Assembly: GCF_002023715.1 (NCBI RefSeq)
Contig: NZ_MAHX01000021.1
Span: 337,158-401,157 of the forward strand
Source: Elizabethkingia occulta
GTDB lineage: Bacteria; Bacteroidota; Bacteroidia; Flavobacteriales; Weeksellaceae
Length of the DNA stretch: 64,000 nt
Direction of reading: 5' to 3'
Positions within the stretch are counted from its first letter, which is position 1; every line of letters begins with the position of its first letter. Under the pieces are notes generated by a model. That model had not been told where the DNA came from. It worked only from the letters and a program-made list of their open reading frames with translations, and ran no database searches. Below, piece after piece: positions 9,233 through 15,903 of this stretch. Made by a program: the position numbers and the translations under genes.

Positions 9233-9289
9233 ATGGACATAGCATATACTCCAGAACTGCGATAAGGAGGAGTATATGCTAAGTTCCAT
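9233..9289 (+). promoter_or_regulatory. Long intergenic hairpin between AKR and cyclase genes
   Basis: AGCATATACTCC (9241-9252) and GGAGTATATGCT (9269-9280) form a perfect 12-bp stem. An outer 5-bp stem ATGGA/TCCAT (9233-9237, 9285-9289) extends it. The 16-nt loop runs into AAGGAGG, overlapping the 3' arm. No T-run follows, so it is not a standard terminator. It may stabilise or segment the mRNA, or bind a protein. Confidence 0.55.
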
Positions 9290-9314
9290 TCATTAGAAAC
9301 ATAAAGATATACAA

Positions 9315-10289
9315 ATGAAAAAAAATATAATTAGCAAATTATTGCTATCCGGAATGCTTATATCAGGAGTTTCCGGTATATATGCCCAAAACAAAACATT
9401 AATAGATCCTAAAGATACCAGCTGGTATACTTCGCCTTATGGAAAAGGAGATGAAATAGGAGCTGCTAATCTGATGACACCAGAACTGGTTTTACAATCA
9501 GTAAAGCTGGTGAAGAAAGGTAAAACACTTCCTTTAGCTGTTCCGGTTGACAAGGATTTGCCAGCCTTCCGCCACCGTAGTTTTAATCTTTATAATATCC
9601 AGCCGGGAGAGCAAGGAGGAAAGACATTAGGCCCAAACAAGTTTAGTTTTAATGATGAGCTTGTAAATGCCTGGACTGGTGTTGGTACACAGCTAAATGG
9701 TATTGGCCATATTGGTATCGATAACGTGTATTACAACGGAAACAAAGCAACAGACTTTGTAACTGTAGAAGGCGTAAAAAAATTGGGTGTGGAAAAAGTT
9801 CCGCCAATGGTTACCCGTGCCGTAGTATTGGATATGACAACATATTACGGAAAAGATATTGTTCCGGGAGGGACTGAATTTACTTTAGCAGATATTCAGG
9901 CAGTTCTTAAAAAAGAAGAATTAAGCCTTAAAAAAGGAGATGTAGTATTATTTAACACAGGTTGGTTGGAGTTGATCGGAAAAGATAATAATCAATTTCT
10001 GGAAACAGAACCCGGAATAGGAATGGAAGCTGCACAATGGCTGGCCGACCAGGGAATTATTGCTTTTGGAGGTGATACCTGGGCATCCGAAGTTTATCCT
10101 AATCCTAAAAGTAAAGAAGAGTTTCCTATTAACCAGTTTATGTTGGCTAAAAGAGGAATCTATAATCTTGAACTAATAGATACAAGATCTTTAGTTAAAG
10201 AAAAAGTTTGGGAATTCCTGTTCGTATTAGGACAACCTTTGTATGTAGGGTCTACCCAGGTAAATGTTAATCCGGTTGCTATTTACTAA
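9315..10289 (+). CDS. Cyclase-family (PF04199-like) secreted metal hydrolase
   Basis: Members of this family include kynurenine formamidase, isatin hydrolase and other Mn/Zn hydrolases. The 324-residue protein has a signal peptide (MKKNIISKLLLSGMLISGVS, cleavage near IYAQ). The family metal motif normally reads HxGTHxDxxxH; here the aligned stretch is GVGTQLNGIGH (residues 122-132). H132 is kept, but the first His, the second His and the Asp are replaced by G122, Q126 and N128. GGDTWASEVYP and VKEKVWEFLFVLG near the C-terminus match related long cyclase-family proteins. It is the fourth gene after lysR, MFS, OYE and AKR, separated by an 87-bp spacer with a hairpin. The substrate is unknown. 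Confidence 0.8.
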   Translation: MKKNIISKLLLSGMLISGVSGIYAQNKTLIDPKDTSWYTSPYGKGDEIGAANLMTPELVLQSVKLVKKGKTLPLAVPVDKDLPAFRHRSFNLYNIQPGEQGGKTLGPNKFSFNDELVNAWTGVGTQLNGIGHIGIDNVYYNGNKATDFVTVEGVKKLGVEKVPPMVTRAVVLDMTTYYGKDIVPGGTEFTLADIQAVLKKEELSLKKGDVVLFNTGWLELIGKDNNQFLETEPGIGMEAAQWLADQGIIAFGGDTWASEVYPNPKSKEEFPINQFMLAKRGIYNLELIDTRSLVKEKVWEFLFVLGQPLYVGSTQVNVNPVAIY

Positions 10290-10334
10290 TAAAAACTTTC
10301 TTAAATTGAATGTATAATTGTAGAAAGACAGCTA

Positions 10335-10373
10335 AAAAACAAACCTCTCATTTTTTAGTGAGAGGTTTGTTTT
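10335..10373. terminator. Bidirectional terminator
   Basis: AAACAAACCTCTCA (10337-10350) pairs with TGAGAGGTTTGTTTT (10359-10373) around a T-rich loop, with A and T tracts outside. It closes the plus-strand cyclase operon and the convergent minus-strand membrane-protein genes. Confidence 0.88.
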
Positions 10374-10398
10374 CTTATAGAGCTATACATAATAATTG

Positions 10399-10866
10399 TT
10401 ATTTGAAAGCCTCTTTTAGTTTTCTATGTCTGTTTCTTTTCATCGTTTCTACCTTTACATGCCGGAAAGGTTTGATTACTTTCTTTGTTGCTTTTAATGA
10501 ACGCAGGTATATGCTTATTAATAATGAAATACACGCTGCTGTACCCAGTACTCCGCCAAAGCCGTTGAACTCCTTACTAATGTTGTAATAGATAATAGTA
10601 AAGACAATTGGGGCGATGAACAGATTGAAATTTTTATAATGCTTTCTGGAGGTAATCATCCCGATGAAGGTAGAGCCTATCACCAAAAAAGGGATGTCCC
10701 GTGGTATATCGTAGTGTAAAAAGCTTTCGTTAATCTGATATATTCCACCGATGATAAGAGCTAAAAGACTGGATGATTTTATAGCTCCCAGCTTTAGATA
10801 GCGGTTCAGATAAAAAGTAAGCCAGCTGCCTGTTATAACAATAAGGATGTGAAGAATAAGTGGCAT
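10399..10866 (-). CDS. Hypothetical membrane protein, second of a tandem related pair
   Basis: This is a 155-residue protein with about four hydrophobic segments and a highly basic C-terminal tail (KATKKVIKPFRHVKVETMKRN...). I do not recognise the family. Its ATG shares one base with the stop of the upstream gene (TAATG at 10868-10864), indicating translational coupling. Part of it resembles the upstream neighbour. IPFLVIGSTFIGMIT corresponds to WPIAIYCGAFVGMSK there, and FNGFGGVLGTAACIS to FHGIGGKLGTLAFMG. The two look like diverged duplicates, possibly forming a heteromeric membrane complex. It lies downstream of AraC and nitrilase genes on the same strand. Confidence 0.72.
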   Translation of the reverse strand: MPLILHILIVITGSWLTFYLNRYLKLGAIKSSSLLALIIGGIYQINESFLHYDIPRDIPFLVIGSTFIGMITSRKHYKNFNLFIAPIVFTIIYYNISKEFNGFGGVLGTAACISLLISIYLRSLKATKKVIKPFRHVKVETMKRNRHRKLKEAFK

Positions 10867-11441
10867 TACATGAAAAATTTAAAAATGATATAAGAGTACA
10901 TAACACCCATAAAAGCCAGTGTACCCAATTTTCCGCCAATTCCGTGAAAGAGGTGTTGTGTGAATGCATAAAAGACAGCTGTGAAGAAAGTAGCTGTAAA
11001 CAAATAGTAATAACCAAATTCCAGTTTGCTCATCCCTACAAAGGCACCACAATAAATTGCGATAGGCCAGTTTTTGGAGGATCTGAATTTCTTTATTTTT
11101 GGAAGCAGGCTTCCGACAAAGCCTACAAGTCCGGCAGAAAATACAGTGTTGAATCCAATATTGTGTTGCAGAAAGTAAGTGGTAAAGCTACCGGCTAAAA
11201 AGAAAAGAAAAAGCTCATAATGGAGCTCTTTCTCATGTTCTATATGTAGTCTCTGTGGCTTTCGGTATCCAAAAAACAGAATAACAGCCATCAGGATAAA
11301 TACCACTACAAACCAGGTATTAATATTCTTTTCTTTTACAATAGCAATAACAAAGTACAGCTGTGCCAAAATGAAAAGGAATAATAAAATACGGGGTATA
11401 AGTTTGTACAAATCTTTTTTTTTTGCAAAATTACCACTCAA
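10866..11441 (-). CDS. Hypothetical membrane protein, first of a tandem related pair
   Basis: This protein has up to 191 residues and about five membrane segments, with no recognised family. There is no ATG near the N-terminus. The first possible start is TTG at 11441 (MSGNFAKKKDLYKL...), and a second TTG at 11408 would give MYKLIPRILLFLF. Two -7 boxes lie close by, TATTTTTG at 11453-11446 and TAATTTTG at 11433-11426. The inner one would favour the shorter form, so the start is unsettled. It begins 20 bp after the nitrilase stop and overlaps the next gene by one base. It shares the GxFxGM and GGxLGT segments with that gene. Confidence 0.68.
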   Translation of the reverse strand: MSGNFAKKKDLYKLIPRILLFLFILAQLYFVIAIVKEKNINTWFVVVFILMAVILFFGYRKPQRLHIEHEKELHYELFLFFLAGSFTTYFLQHNIGFNTVFSAGLVGFVGSLLPKIKKFRSSKNWPIAIYCGAFVGMSKLEFGYYYLFTATFFTAVFYAFTQHLFHGIGGKLGTLAFMGVMYSYIIFKFFM

Positions 11442-11461
11442 AAAACAAAAATAAAAATTTG

Positions 11462-12418
11462 TTACTCAGAATCTTTATGAAGCCAGACAACTTTCTGTTC
11501 AGGTTGGTGTACCTGTCCGATAATATCACGATATAGATCCGGTCTTCTGGCTTTTCGGTAACGATAGCCGCCCGCCATTTTCAATTTTTCTTTTGTGAGT
11601 ATAGATGATACGAAGCTGTCTTCAAAAGTTTGACATTCATTCAGAATATCACCAAAAGGGTCAATAATCATGGAGCATCCATTTTTAAGTTGATCATCGT
11701 CCATGCCGATAGGATTGGAGAAAACGACATAAATCCCGTTATCATAAGCACGGGCCGGAAGCCACTTCATTAACCAGTCTCTTCCCTTCATTCCATTAAA
11801 CTCTAGCCGGAGTGATGTCGGGTCATTCTCTCTGTTTTCCCAAAGCTCAGGATCTACGAAGCCTGCTCCGGGTCGGGAAGATGGTGTACACATGGTTACA
11901 TGTGGCATAAAGATTATTTCAGCACCCAATAGGGTGGTTGCTCTGACATTTTCAATAATATTGTTGTCATAACAGATGAGTATACCACATTTCCATCCTT
12001 TTATTTCAAATATGCAATATGCGGTTCCCTGATTCAGATGTGGATTAATAAAAGGATGCAGCTTTCTGTACTTGGCAACGAGACCAGTTTTATCTACGCA
12101 TACATAGGCTTTGTAAAGATTGTTATGCTCATCTTTTTCAAAAAGTCCCGCAAGAACAACAATGTTGTTTTCTGCAGCTATCTGTTGTAATCTAAGTACA
12201 CTTTCGCCCTGAGGAATTCTTTCTGCAAGTTCCAGCATTTGTTCTTTCGTGAGCTTTCGGGCAAAAGTATAACCTGTAATAGAGCATTCGTGAAATGCAA
12301 TAACATCCGATCCTTCTTTGGCAGCCTGCTTAGCGAGTTTTTCAATAACTGAGAGGTTGTACTCTTTATCACCACTTTTATGCTCGAACTGAGCAGTAGA
12401 TATTTTTATTTTGTCCAT
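11462..12418 (-). CDS. Nitrilase-superfamily carbon-nitrogen hydrolase
   Basis: This is a 318-residue amidase or nitrilase-type enzyme of the cytoplasm. The Glu-Lys-Cys triad is complete: E44 in AFHECSITGY, K119 in KYRKLHPF and C149 in GILICYDNN. Length and the AEIIFMPHVTMC segment after the nucleophile fit the superfamily. The C-terminal region with ARAYDNGIYVVFSNPIG is typical of branch members acting on carbamoyl or amide substrates. The gene follows an AraC regulator on the same strand by 67 bp but has its own -7 box at 12448-12441. The substrate cannot be assigned; an aliphatic amidase-like or carbamoylputrescine-like activity is only a guess. Confidence 0.88.
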   Translation of the reverse strand: MDKIKISTAQFEHKSGDKEYNLSVIEKLAKQAAKEGSDVIAFHECSITGYTFARKLTKEQMLELAERIPQGESVLRLQQIAAENNIVVLAGLFEKDEHNNLYKAYVCVDKTGLVAKYRKLHPFINPHLNQGTAYCIFEIKGWKCGILICYDNNIIENVRATTLLGAEIIFMPHVTMCTPSSRPGAGFVDPELWENRENDPTSLRLEFNGMKGRDWLMKWLPARAYDNGIYVVFSNPIGMDDDQLKNGCSMIIDPFGDILNECQTFEDSFVSSILTKEKLKMAGGYRYRKARRPDLYRDIIGQVHQPEQKVVWLHKDSE

Positions 12419-12440
12419 TTTATCTTTGATTTAACGGAAA

Positions 12441-12448
12441 CAAAATTA
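12441..12448 (-). promoter_or_regulatory. -7 promoter element for the nitrilase gene
   Basis: On the minus strand it reads TAATTTTG, a perfect TAnnTTTG, ending 22 bp before the ATG at 12418. Confidence 0.5.
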
Positions 12449-12485
12449 TAAGCCTCTAAAATTTAAAAATTGTACAAAACCGACA

Positions 12486-13292
12486 TTATGGTTTTATGAT
12501 GTTCAGGAAATTGGTGGCGAGCTTTTGGGTTTTATCTGCGTATTGTTTGGGAGTTATCCCGGTATGCTTTTTAAATTCACGGATCAGATGCGACTGATCG
12601 GAATAATGAGCACTATAGCCCAATGAAGTCAGAGATGAAGAAGTATCCGGATGGCTTAGGAGTTTTAGAAAACGGTGCAATCGTATAATGTTGGAAAATG
12701 CCTTGGGAGATATACCAATATGCTCTTTGAATATTCTTTCAATATGCCGTTCCGAATAACCGGAGCGTTTTACAAGATTACTAATAGTTCCAGATCCTTT
12801 GTCTTTATACAGAATATCCATAAGACTTACAGGTATACTATTATCCTTTGTTATGCCGGTGGTATAAGTTTTCAGGAAAAATAAATTTAGAAGTTGTATT
12901 TGTTTTTCATGACTTTTAGATTCGGACAGTGCTTCTGTAAGGAAGTCTATATCTGGGAAAATATGACTGGCATCTGTAATTTGGTTTTTCATTTCATACG
13001 CCGGAATACCTGTCAGCTGTTTCATGCCTAAAGGACTAAATACAACAATGATAAAAGAAAATCCGGAGTTGGTATACAGATCCCGGAAGTCACTAATCTG
13101 ACCATATAAAAAAGAGGTTGGAAGCTGAGCTTTATTACTTAGATCCGTCGTTAGACCTCCCTGAAGTGAAAATACAATTCCTGTACTGCCGTCGGTAAAC
13201 AAACGCAGTATTCCCGTTAACTGTTGTGTACTCTCCAGAAAGAGATAGTGTCGGATAAAAGGTCGCAGATATTGATCCGGAAGGAATTGCAT
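12486..13292 (-). CDS. AraC-family transcriptional regulator
   Basis: This 268-residue protein has an N-terminal domain like the one found in many Bacteroidota AraC regulators (MQFLPDQYLRPFIRHYLFLE, then FTDGSTGIVFSL). Its C-terminal double HTH domain spans roughly residues 165-260. The first HTH contains SGYSERHIERIFKEHIGISP and the second YSDQSHLIREFKKHTGITPK, matching the AraC signature. It is immediately upstream of a nitrilase gene on the same strand, which it may regulate. The ATG lies only four bases after a perfect -7 box (13304-13297), so the transcript is predicted to be leaderless. The effector is unknown. Confidence 0.88.
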   Translation of the reverse strand: MQFLPDQYLRPFIRHYLFLESTQQLTGILRLFTDGSTGIVFSLQGGLTTDLSNKAQLPTSFLYGQISDFRDLYTNSGFSFIIVVFSPLGMKQLTGIPAYEMKNQITDASHIFPDIDFLTEALSESKSHEKQIQLLNLFFLKTYTTGITKDNSIPVSLMDILYKDKGSGTISNLVKRSGYSERHIERIFKEHIGISPKAFSNIIRLHRFLKLLSHPDTSSSLTSLGYSAHYSDQSHLIREFKKHTGITPKQYADKTQKLATNFLNIIKP

Positions 13293-13296
13293 AATG

Positions 13297-13304
13297 CAAA
13301 TTTA
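13297..13304 (-). promoter_or_regulatory. -7 promoter element of araC-like gene, start-proximal
   Basis: On the minus strand it reads TAAATTTG followed by CATT and then the ATG at 13292. The four-base gap places the transcription start at or next to the start codon. Confidence 0.55.
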
Positions 13305-13400
13305 AAAAGGAGTTTTAATTAACAGCTTCCTTTTGGAAACTTTTATCTCTATTTATAGTTTTTATAATAGCTTTAGTTAAGAGAAAATAAAGGATTAGGT

Positions 13401-13635
13401 TCAAATTTCGGAGAGATAGATAAAATATACCTCGAGATAGCGTTCCTCCGGAATATCTGACTTTTTGATGCATCTGTTTTTATACAGATCAGGCTCCTCT
13501 GGAGCATCTTTCTGATTTCTCATGATGATAGTATAAAGTATAGTTTGCCATAATGGATGAGAAACTCCGTTAGGAGCTTTATCTCTAGAGATTATAATTA
13601 TAAATGTTTCGAATCCAAAATAAACAGGAAAATCA
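13401..13635 (-). pseudogene. Possible gene remnant or unrecognised short ORF
   Basis: In the 414-bp gap between the AraC and GH125 genes one minus-strand frame stays open for about 78 codons down to a TGA at 13403-13401. It has a protein-like composition: DFPVYFGFETFIIIISRDKA, then WQTILYTIIMRNQKDAPEEP and SDIPEERYLEVYFIYLSEI. There is no ATG at the beginning. The only one, at 13523, would give 40 residues. It therefore looks like the 3' part of a decayed gene, or a short ORF with an unusual start. I recognise no family. The rest of the gap holds a terminator hairpin and the AraC promoter. Confidence 0.35.
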
Positions 13636-13641
13636 TAGCAT

Positions 13642-13678
13642 AAAAAAACATCATAGGTTTCTAAAACCTATGATGTTT
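13642..13678 (-). terminator. Terminator after the GH125 gene
   Basis: AAACATCATAGGTT (13646-13659) and AACCTATGATGTTT (13665-13678) form a perfect 14-bp stem. On the minus strand it is followed by seven T at 13648-13642. The same stem core recurs at 51648-51677. Confidence 0.85.
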
Positions 13679-13706
13679 GTATATTGAATAGTTTATCGAG
13701 ATACAA

Positions 13707-15128
13707 TTAACCTAATAAATGAGGCTTCTCATTATATGTTTTCCAGATGAATTCACCAAATAACGTATTTGCCCAGGCAAACCATTTACGGGTGAAGTTT
13801 GTCGGATCATCTTTATGGAAAGATTCATGCATAAATCCTGTTCCACCATGCGTTTTTACAAGCATCTGAACACATTCCCTGATCTCTGCATCATTATTGG
13901 AAGTCAGTCCTCTCATTGTAATAGCAATTGGCCAGATATAGTCACGCCCAATGTGTGGTCCGCCAATACCTTCTCCGGCTTTACCCTTAAAGAAGAATGG
14001 GTTGTCTGCGGAAAGAATATACTTTCGGGTTCTTTGGTAGACTTCATCGTTTACATCCACAGCTTCAAGATAAGGCAGAGCCAGTAAGCTTGGTACATTG
14101 GCATCATCCATCATTAAATAACTTCCGAAACCGTCTACTTCATAAGCGTAGACTTTACCGAATTTAGGATGATTTACAATTCCGTGCTCTTTAACAGCTT
14201 GTTCCACCTCATCAGCTAAAGCTAAAAATTTCTGTGCAAGGTCATTCTCTTTCTTTACTTCTCTCAGAATTTCAGCAGAATGTCTAAGACTTACTACAGC
14301 AAAAAGATTCGAAGGAATAAGGAATGAGAAAATTGTAGAGTCATCAGAAGGGCGGAAGCTGGAGCAGATAAGTCCTACCGGCTTTACAGGATAGCCATAA
14401 CCGTCAACCTGCAAAGTATCGGACCCTCGTGGTGTAGTTCTCATGAATTTATATGGACCAAGATCGTTTTTACGTTGCTGCTCTGTGAATGTTTTATAAA
14501 TATTTTTTTGCGCCTGTACCCATTCATCATTAAATGGAGTAGTATCGCCGGATATTTTCCAGTAATGATAAGACAGTCTTATTGGATAACAAAGTGAATC
14601 TATTTCCCACTTACGTTCGTGGATACCAGGCTTCATATCAGTATGATCGCTAAACCATTCTCCTTTTTTAGTTGGATCATTATAAAAAGCATTAGCATAT
14701 GGATCTATATTAATGCACTTACTTTGTTTACGGATAAGTCCCTGAATTAGTTCCTGAAGCTTTTTATCACTTTTCATCAGCTTCAGATATGGCCATACTT
14801 GTGCGCTGCTATCACGAAGCCACATAGCGTCGATATCTCCGGTAATAACATAAGTAAGGTTTTGTCCGTTTTCCTGATACGGAAATACAGTTGTGTCTAA
14901 TGTATTAGGGAAACAATTGTTGAACATCCATGCGAGTTCCTTATTCTTTACCTTTTTACCAAAAGTATCAATAGCCTTCTCAATTGCAGGGCTTGTAAAC
15001 TTTCTGCTGGCTTGCGGAGTTCTCACTACAGGGAAATCATAAAAAAAGTCAGCTGCAAGCACTGTTTTAGGTGTTAATAACCCGATACCAGCCAATGATG
15101 CATTTTTAATAAAATCTCTTCTATCCAT
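13707..15128 (-). CDS. GH125 exo-alpha-1,6-mannosidase, Tat-exported
   Basis: GH125 (formerly DUF1237) enzymes are inverting exo-alpha-1,6-mannosidases acting on mannosides and N-glycan arms. The 473-residue protein begins MDRRDFIKNASLAGIGLL, a twin-arginine signal, so it should be folded before export. Family motifs include TGDIDAMWLRDSSAQVWPYL (around residues 95-115), KWEIDSLCYPIRLSYHYW, PRGSDTLQVDGYGYPVKPVG and GGTGFMHESFHKDDPTNFTR, which carries a candidate catalytic Glu. GIGGPHIGRDYIWPIAI near residue 395 is also conserved. It has a promoter at 15168-15161 and the terminator described at 13642. It probably cooperates with the GH92 enzyme at 2.6-4.8 kb, though they are separate transcripts. 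Confidence 0.9.
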   Translation of the reverse strand: MDRRDFIKNASLAGIGLLTPKTVLAADFFYDFPVVRTPQASRKFTSPAIEKAIDTFGKKVKNKELAWMFNNCFPNTLDTTVFPYQENGQNLTYVITGDIDAMWLRDSSAQVWPYLKLMKSDKKLQELIQGLIRKQSKCINIDPYANAFYNDPTKKGEWFSDHTDMKPGIHERKWEIDSLCYPIRLSYHYWKISGDTTPFNDEWVQAQKNIYKTFTEQQRKNDLGPYKFMRTTPRGSDTLQVDGYGYPVKPVGLICSSFRPSDDSTIFSFLIPSNLFAVVSLRHSAEILREVKKENDLAQKFLALADEVEQAVKEHGIVNHPKFGKVYAYEVDGFGSYLMMDDANVPSLLALPYLEAVDVNDEVYQRTRKYILSADNPFFFKGKAGEGIGGPHIGRDYIWPIAITMRGLTSNNDAEIRECVQMLVKTHGGTGFMHESFHKDDPTNFTRKWFAWANTLFGEFIWKTYNEKPHLLG

Positions 15129-15160
15129 TTAGTATTTAGTTTTTTTATTCTGAATAACTC

Positions 15161-15168
15161 CAAATATA
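15161..15168 (-). promoter_or_regulatory. -7 promoter element for the GH125 gene
   Basis: On the minus strand it reads TATATTTG, a perfect TAnnTTTG, ending 32 bp before the ATG at 15128. Confidence 0.55.
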
Positions 15169-15232
15169 CTGATTTTATTAAGAATAATTCTCTTTTAATA
15201 TAATGCAGTTGTGCTAATAGCGGGCTAAAAAG

Positions 15233-15253
15233 AAAACTCCCTTAAAAAGGGAG
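15233..15253 (-). terminator. Terminator after lipocalin-like gene
   Basis: CTCCCT and AGGGAG (15237-15253) form a short GC-rich stem. On the minus strand it is followed by TTTT at 15236-15233. It lies 32 bp after the lipoprotein stop. Confidence 0.7.
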
Positions 15254-15285
15254 CTGTATTACTTATTTAAGTTTATGAATAAATT

Positions 15286-15747
15286 TTATCTTTCATAGTA
15301 AGTTCTTTCATAATCATTGATACCATCTTTATCATAATCTCCAAGATATTCTCCCATAATTTGTAACTTGGTTGTTGTTAGTTGTTCAACTGTTCCTTCA
15401 TATGCTTCTGAAGAAGAGTGTTTAATAGCTAATTTTTTTGTGGTTGAATTATAAGAATAAGATATTGAAAATTGATCCTCTATTACGCATTTACCAGCGA
15501 AGTTATCATAGGCCACCACATTATATTTATTATATGTAGTAAATTCAAATCTTGAATTTTTCTGACACTCATTTGATAATTCGGTTTCCAGAATTCTTTT
15601 CATATCTTTTCCAGAAATTACTTCTTTTTTTACTGCTTTCCATGTTCCTGTAATAGATACAGCGTCATTATTGTTTTTATTTTCATCATCTTTTCTACAA
15701 GACACAAGTAATCCTATCGCTAAAGTAGTTAGTAATATTTTTTTCAT
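15286..15747 (-). CDS. Lipocalin-like lipoprotein
   Basis: The 153-residue protein has a lipoprotein signal: MKKILLTTLAIGLLVSC with the lipid-modified C17, followed by charged RKDDENKNNN. The mature part starts with SITGTWKAVKKE, the beta-strand opening common to Bacteroidota lipocalin-like lipoproteins. Alternating strand patterns follow (FEFTTYNKYNVVAY, FSISYSYNSTTKKLAI). It ends with DYDKDGINDYERTYYER, a Ca2+-loop-like aspartate-rich segment. The frame extends six codons upstream (MAKIQF), but the ATG at 15747 gives a proper lipoprotein signal. It is probably anchored to a membrane facing the periplasm or the cell surface. Function is unknown. Confidence 0.75.
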   Translation of the reverse strand: MKKILLTTLAIGLLVSCRKDDENKNNNDAVSITGTWKAVKKEVISGKDMKRILETELSNECQKNSRFEFTTYNKYNVVAYDNFAGKCVIEDQFSISYSYNSTTKKLAIKHSSSEAYEGTVEQLTTTKLQIMGEYLGDYDKDGINDYERTYYER

Positions 15748-15903
15748 AAACTGAATTTTAGCCAATATATCATTTTTTTGTGATATTTATTTTTTTATTT
15801 CATTCTTTTATATTTAATGAAATAAAATCTTTCGTTGTTATTATTTATTAAAATTGTATTTTGTATCGAAGAAAGATTGTAAATTGGAAGAATAAAATGC
15901 TGT

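Noticed and set aside
10860..11198. 112-codon plus-strand frame opposite the orphan membrane proteins
   Set aside because: It is antisense to two coupled minus-strand genes with convincing membrane segments and has no recognisable domain.
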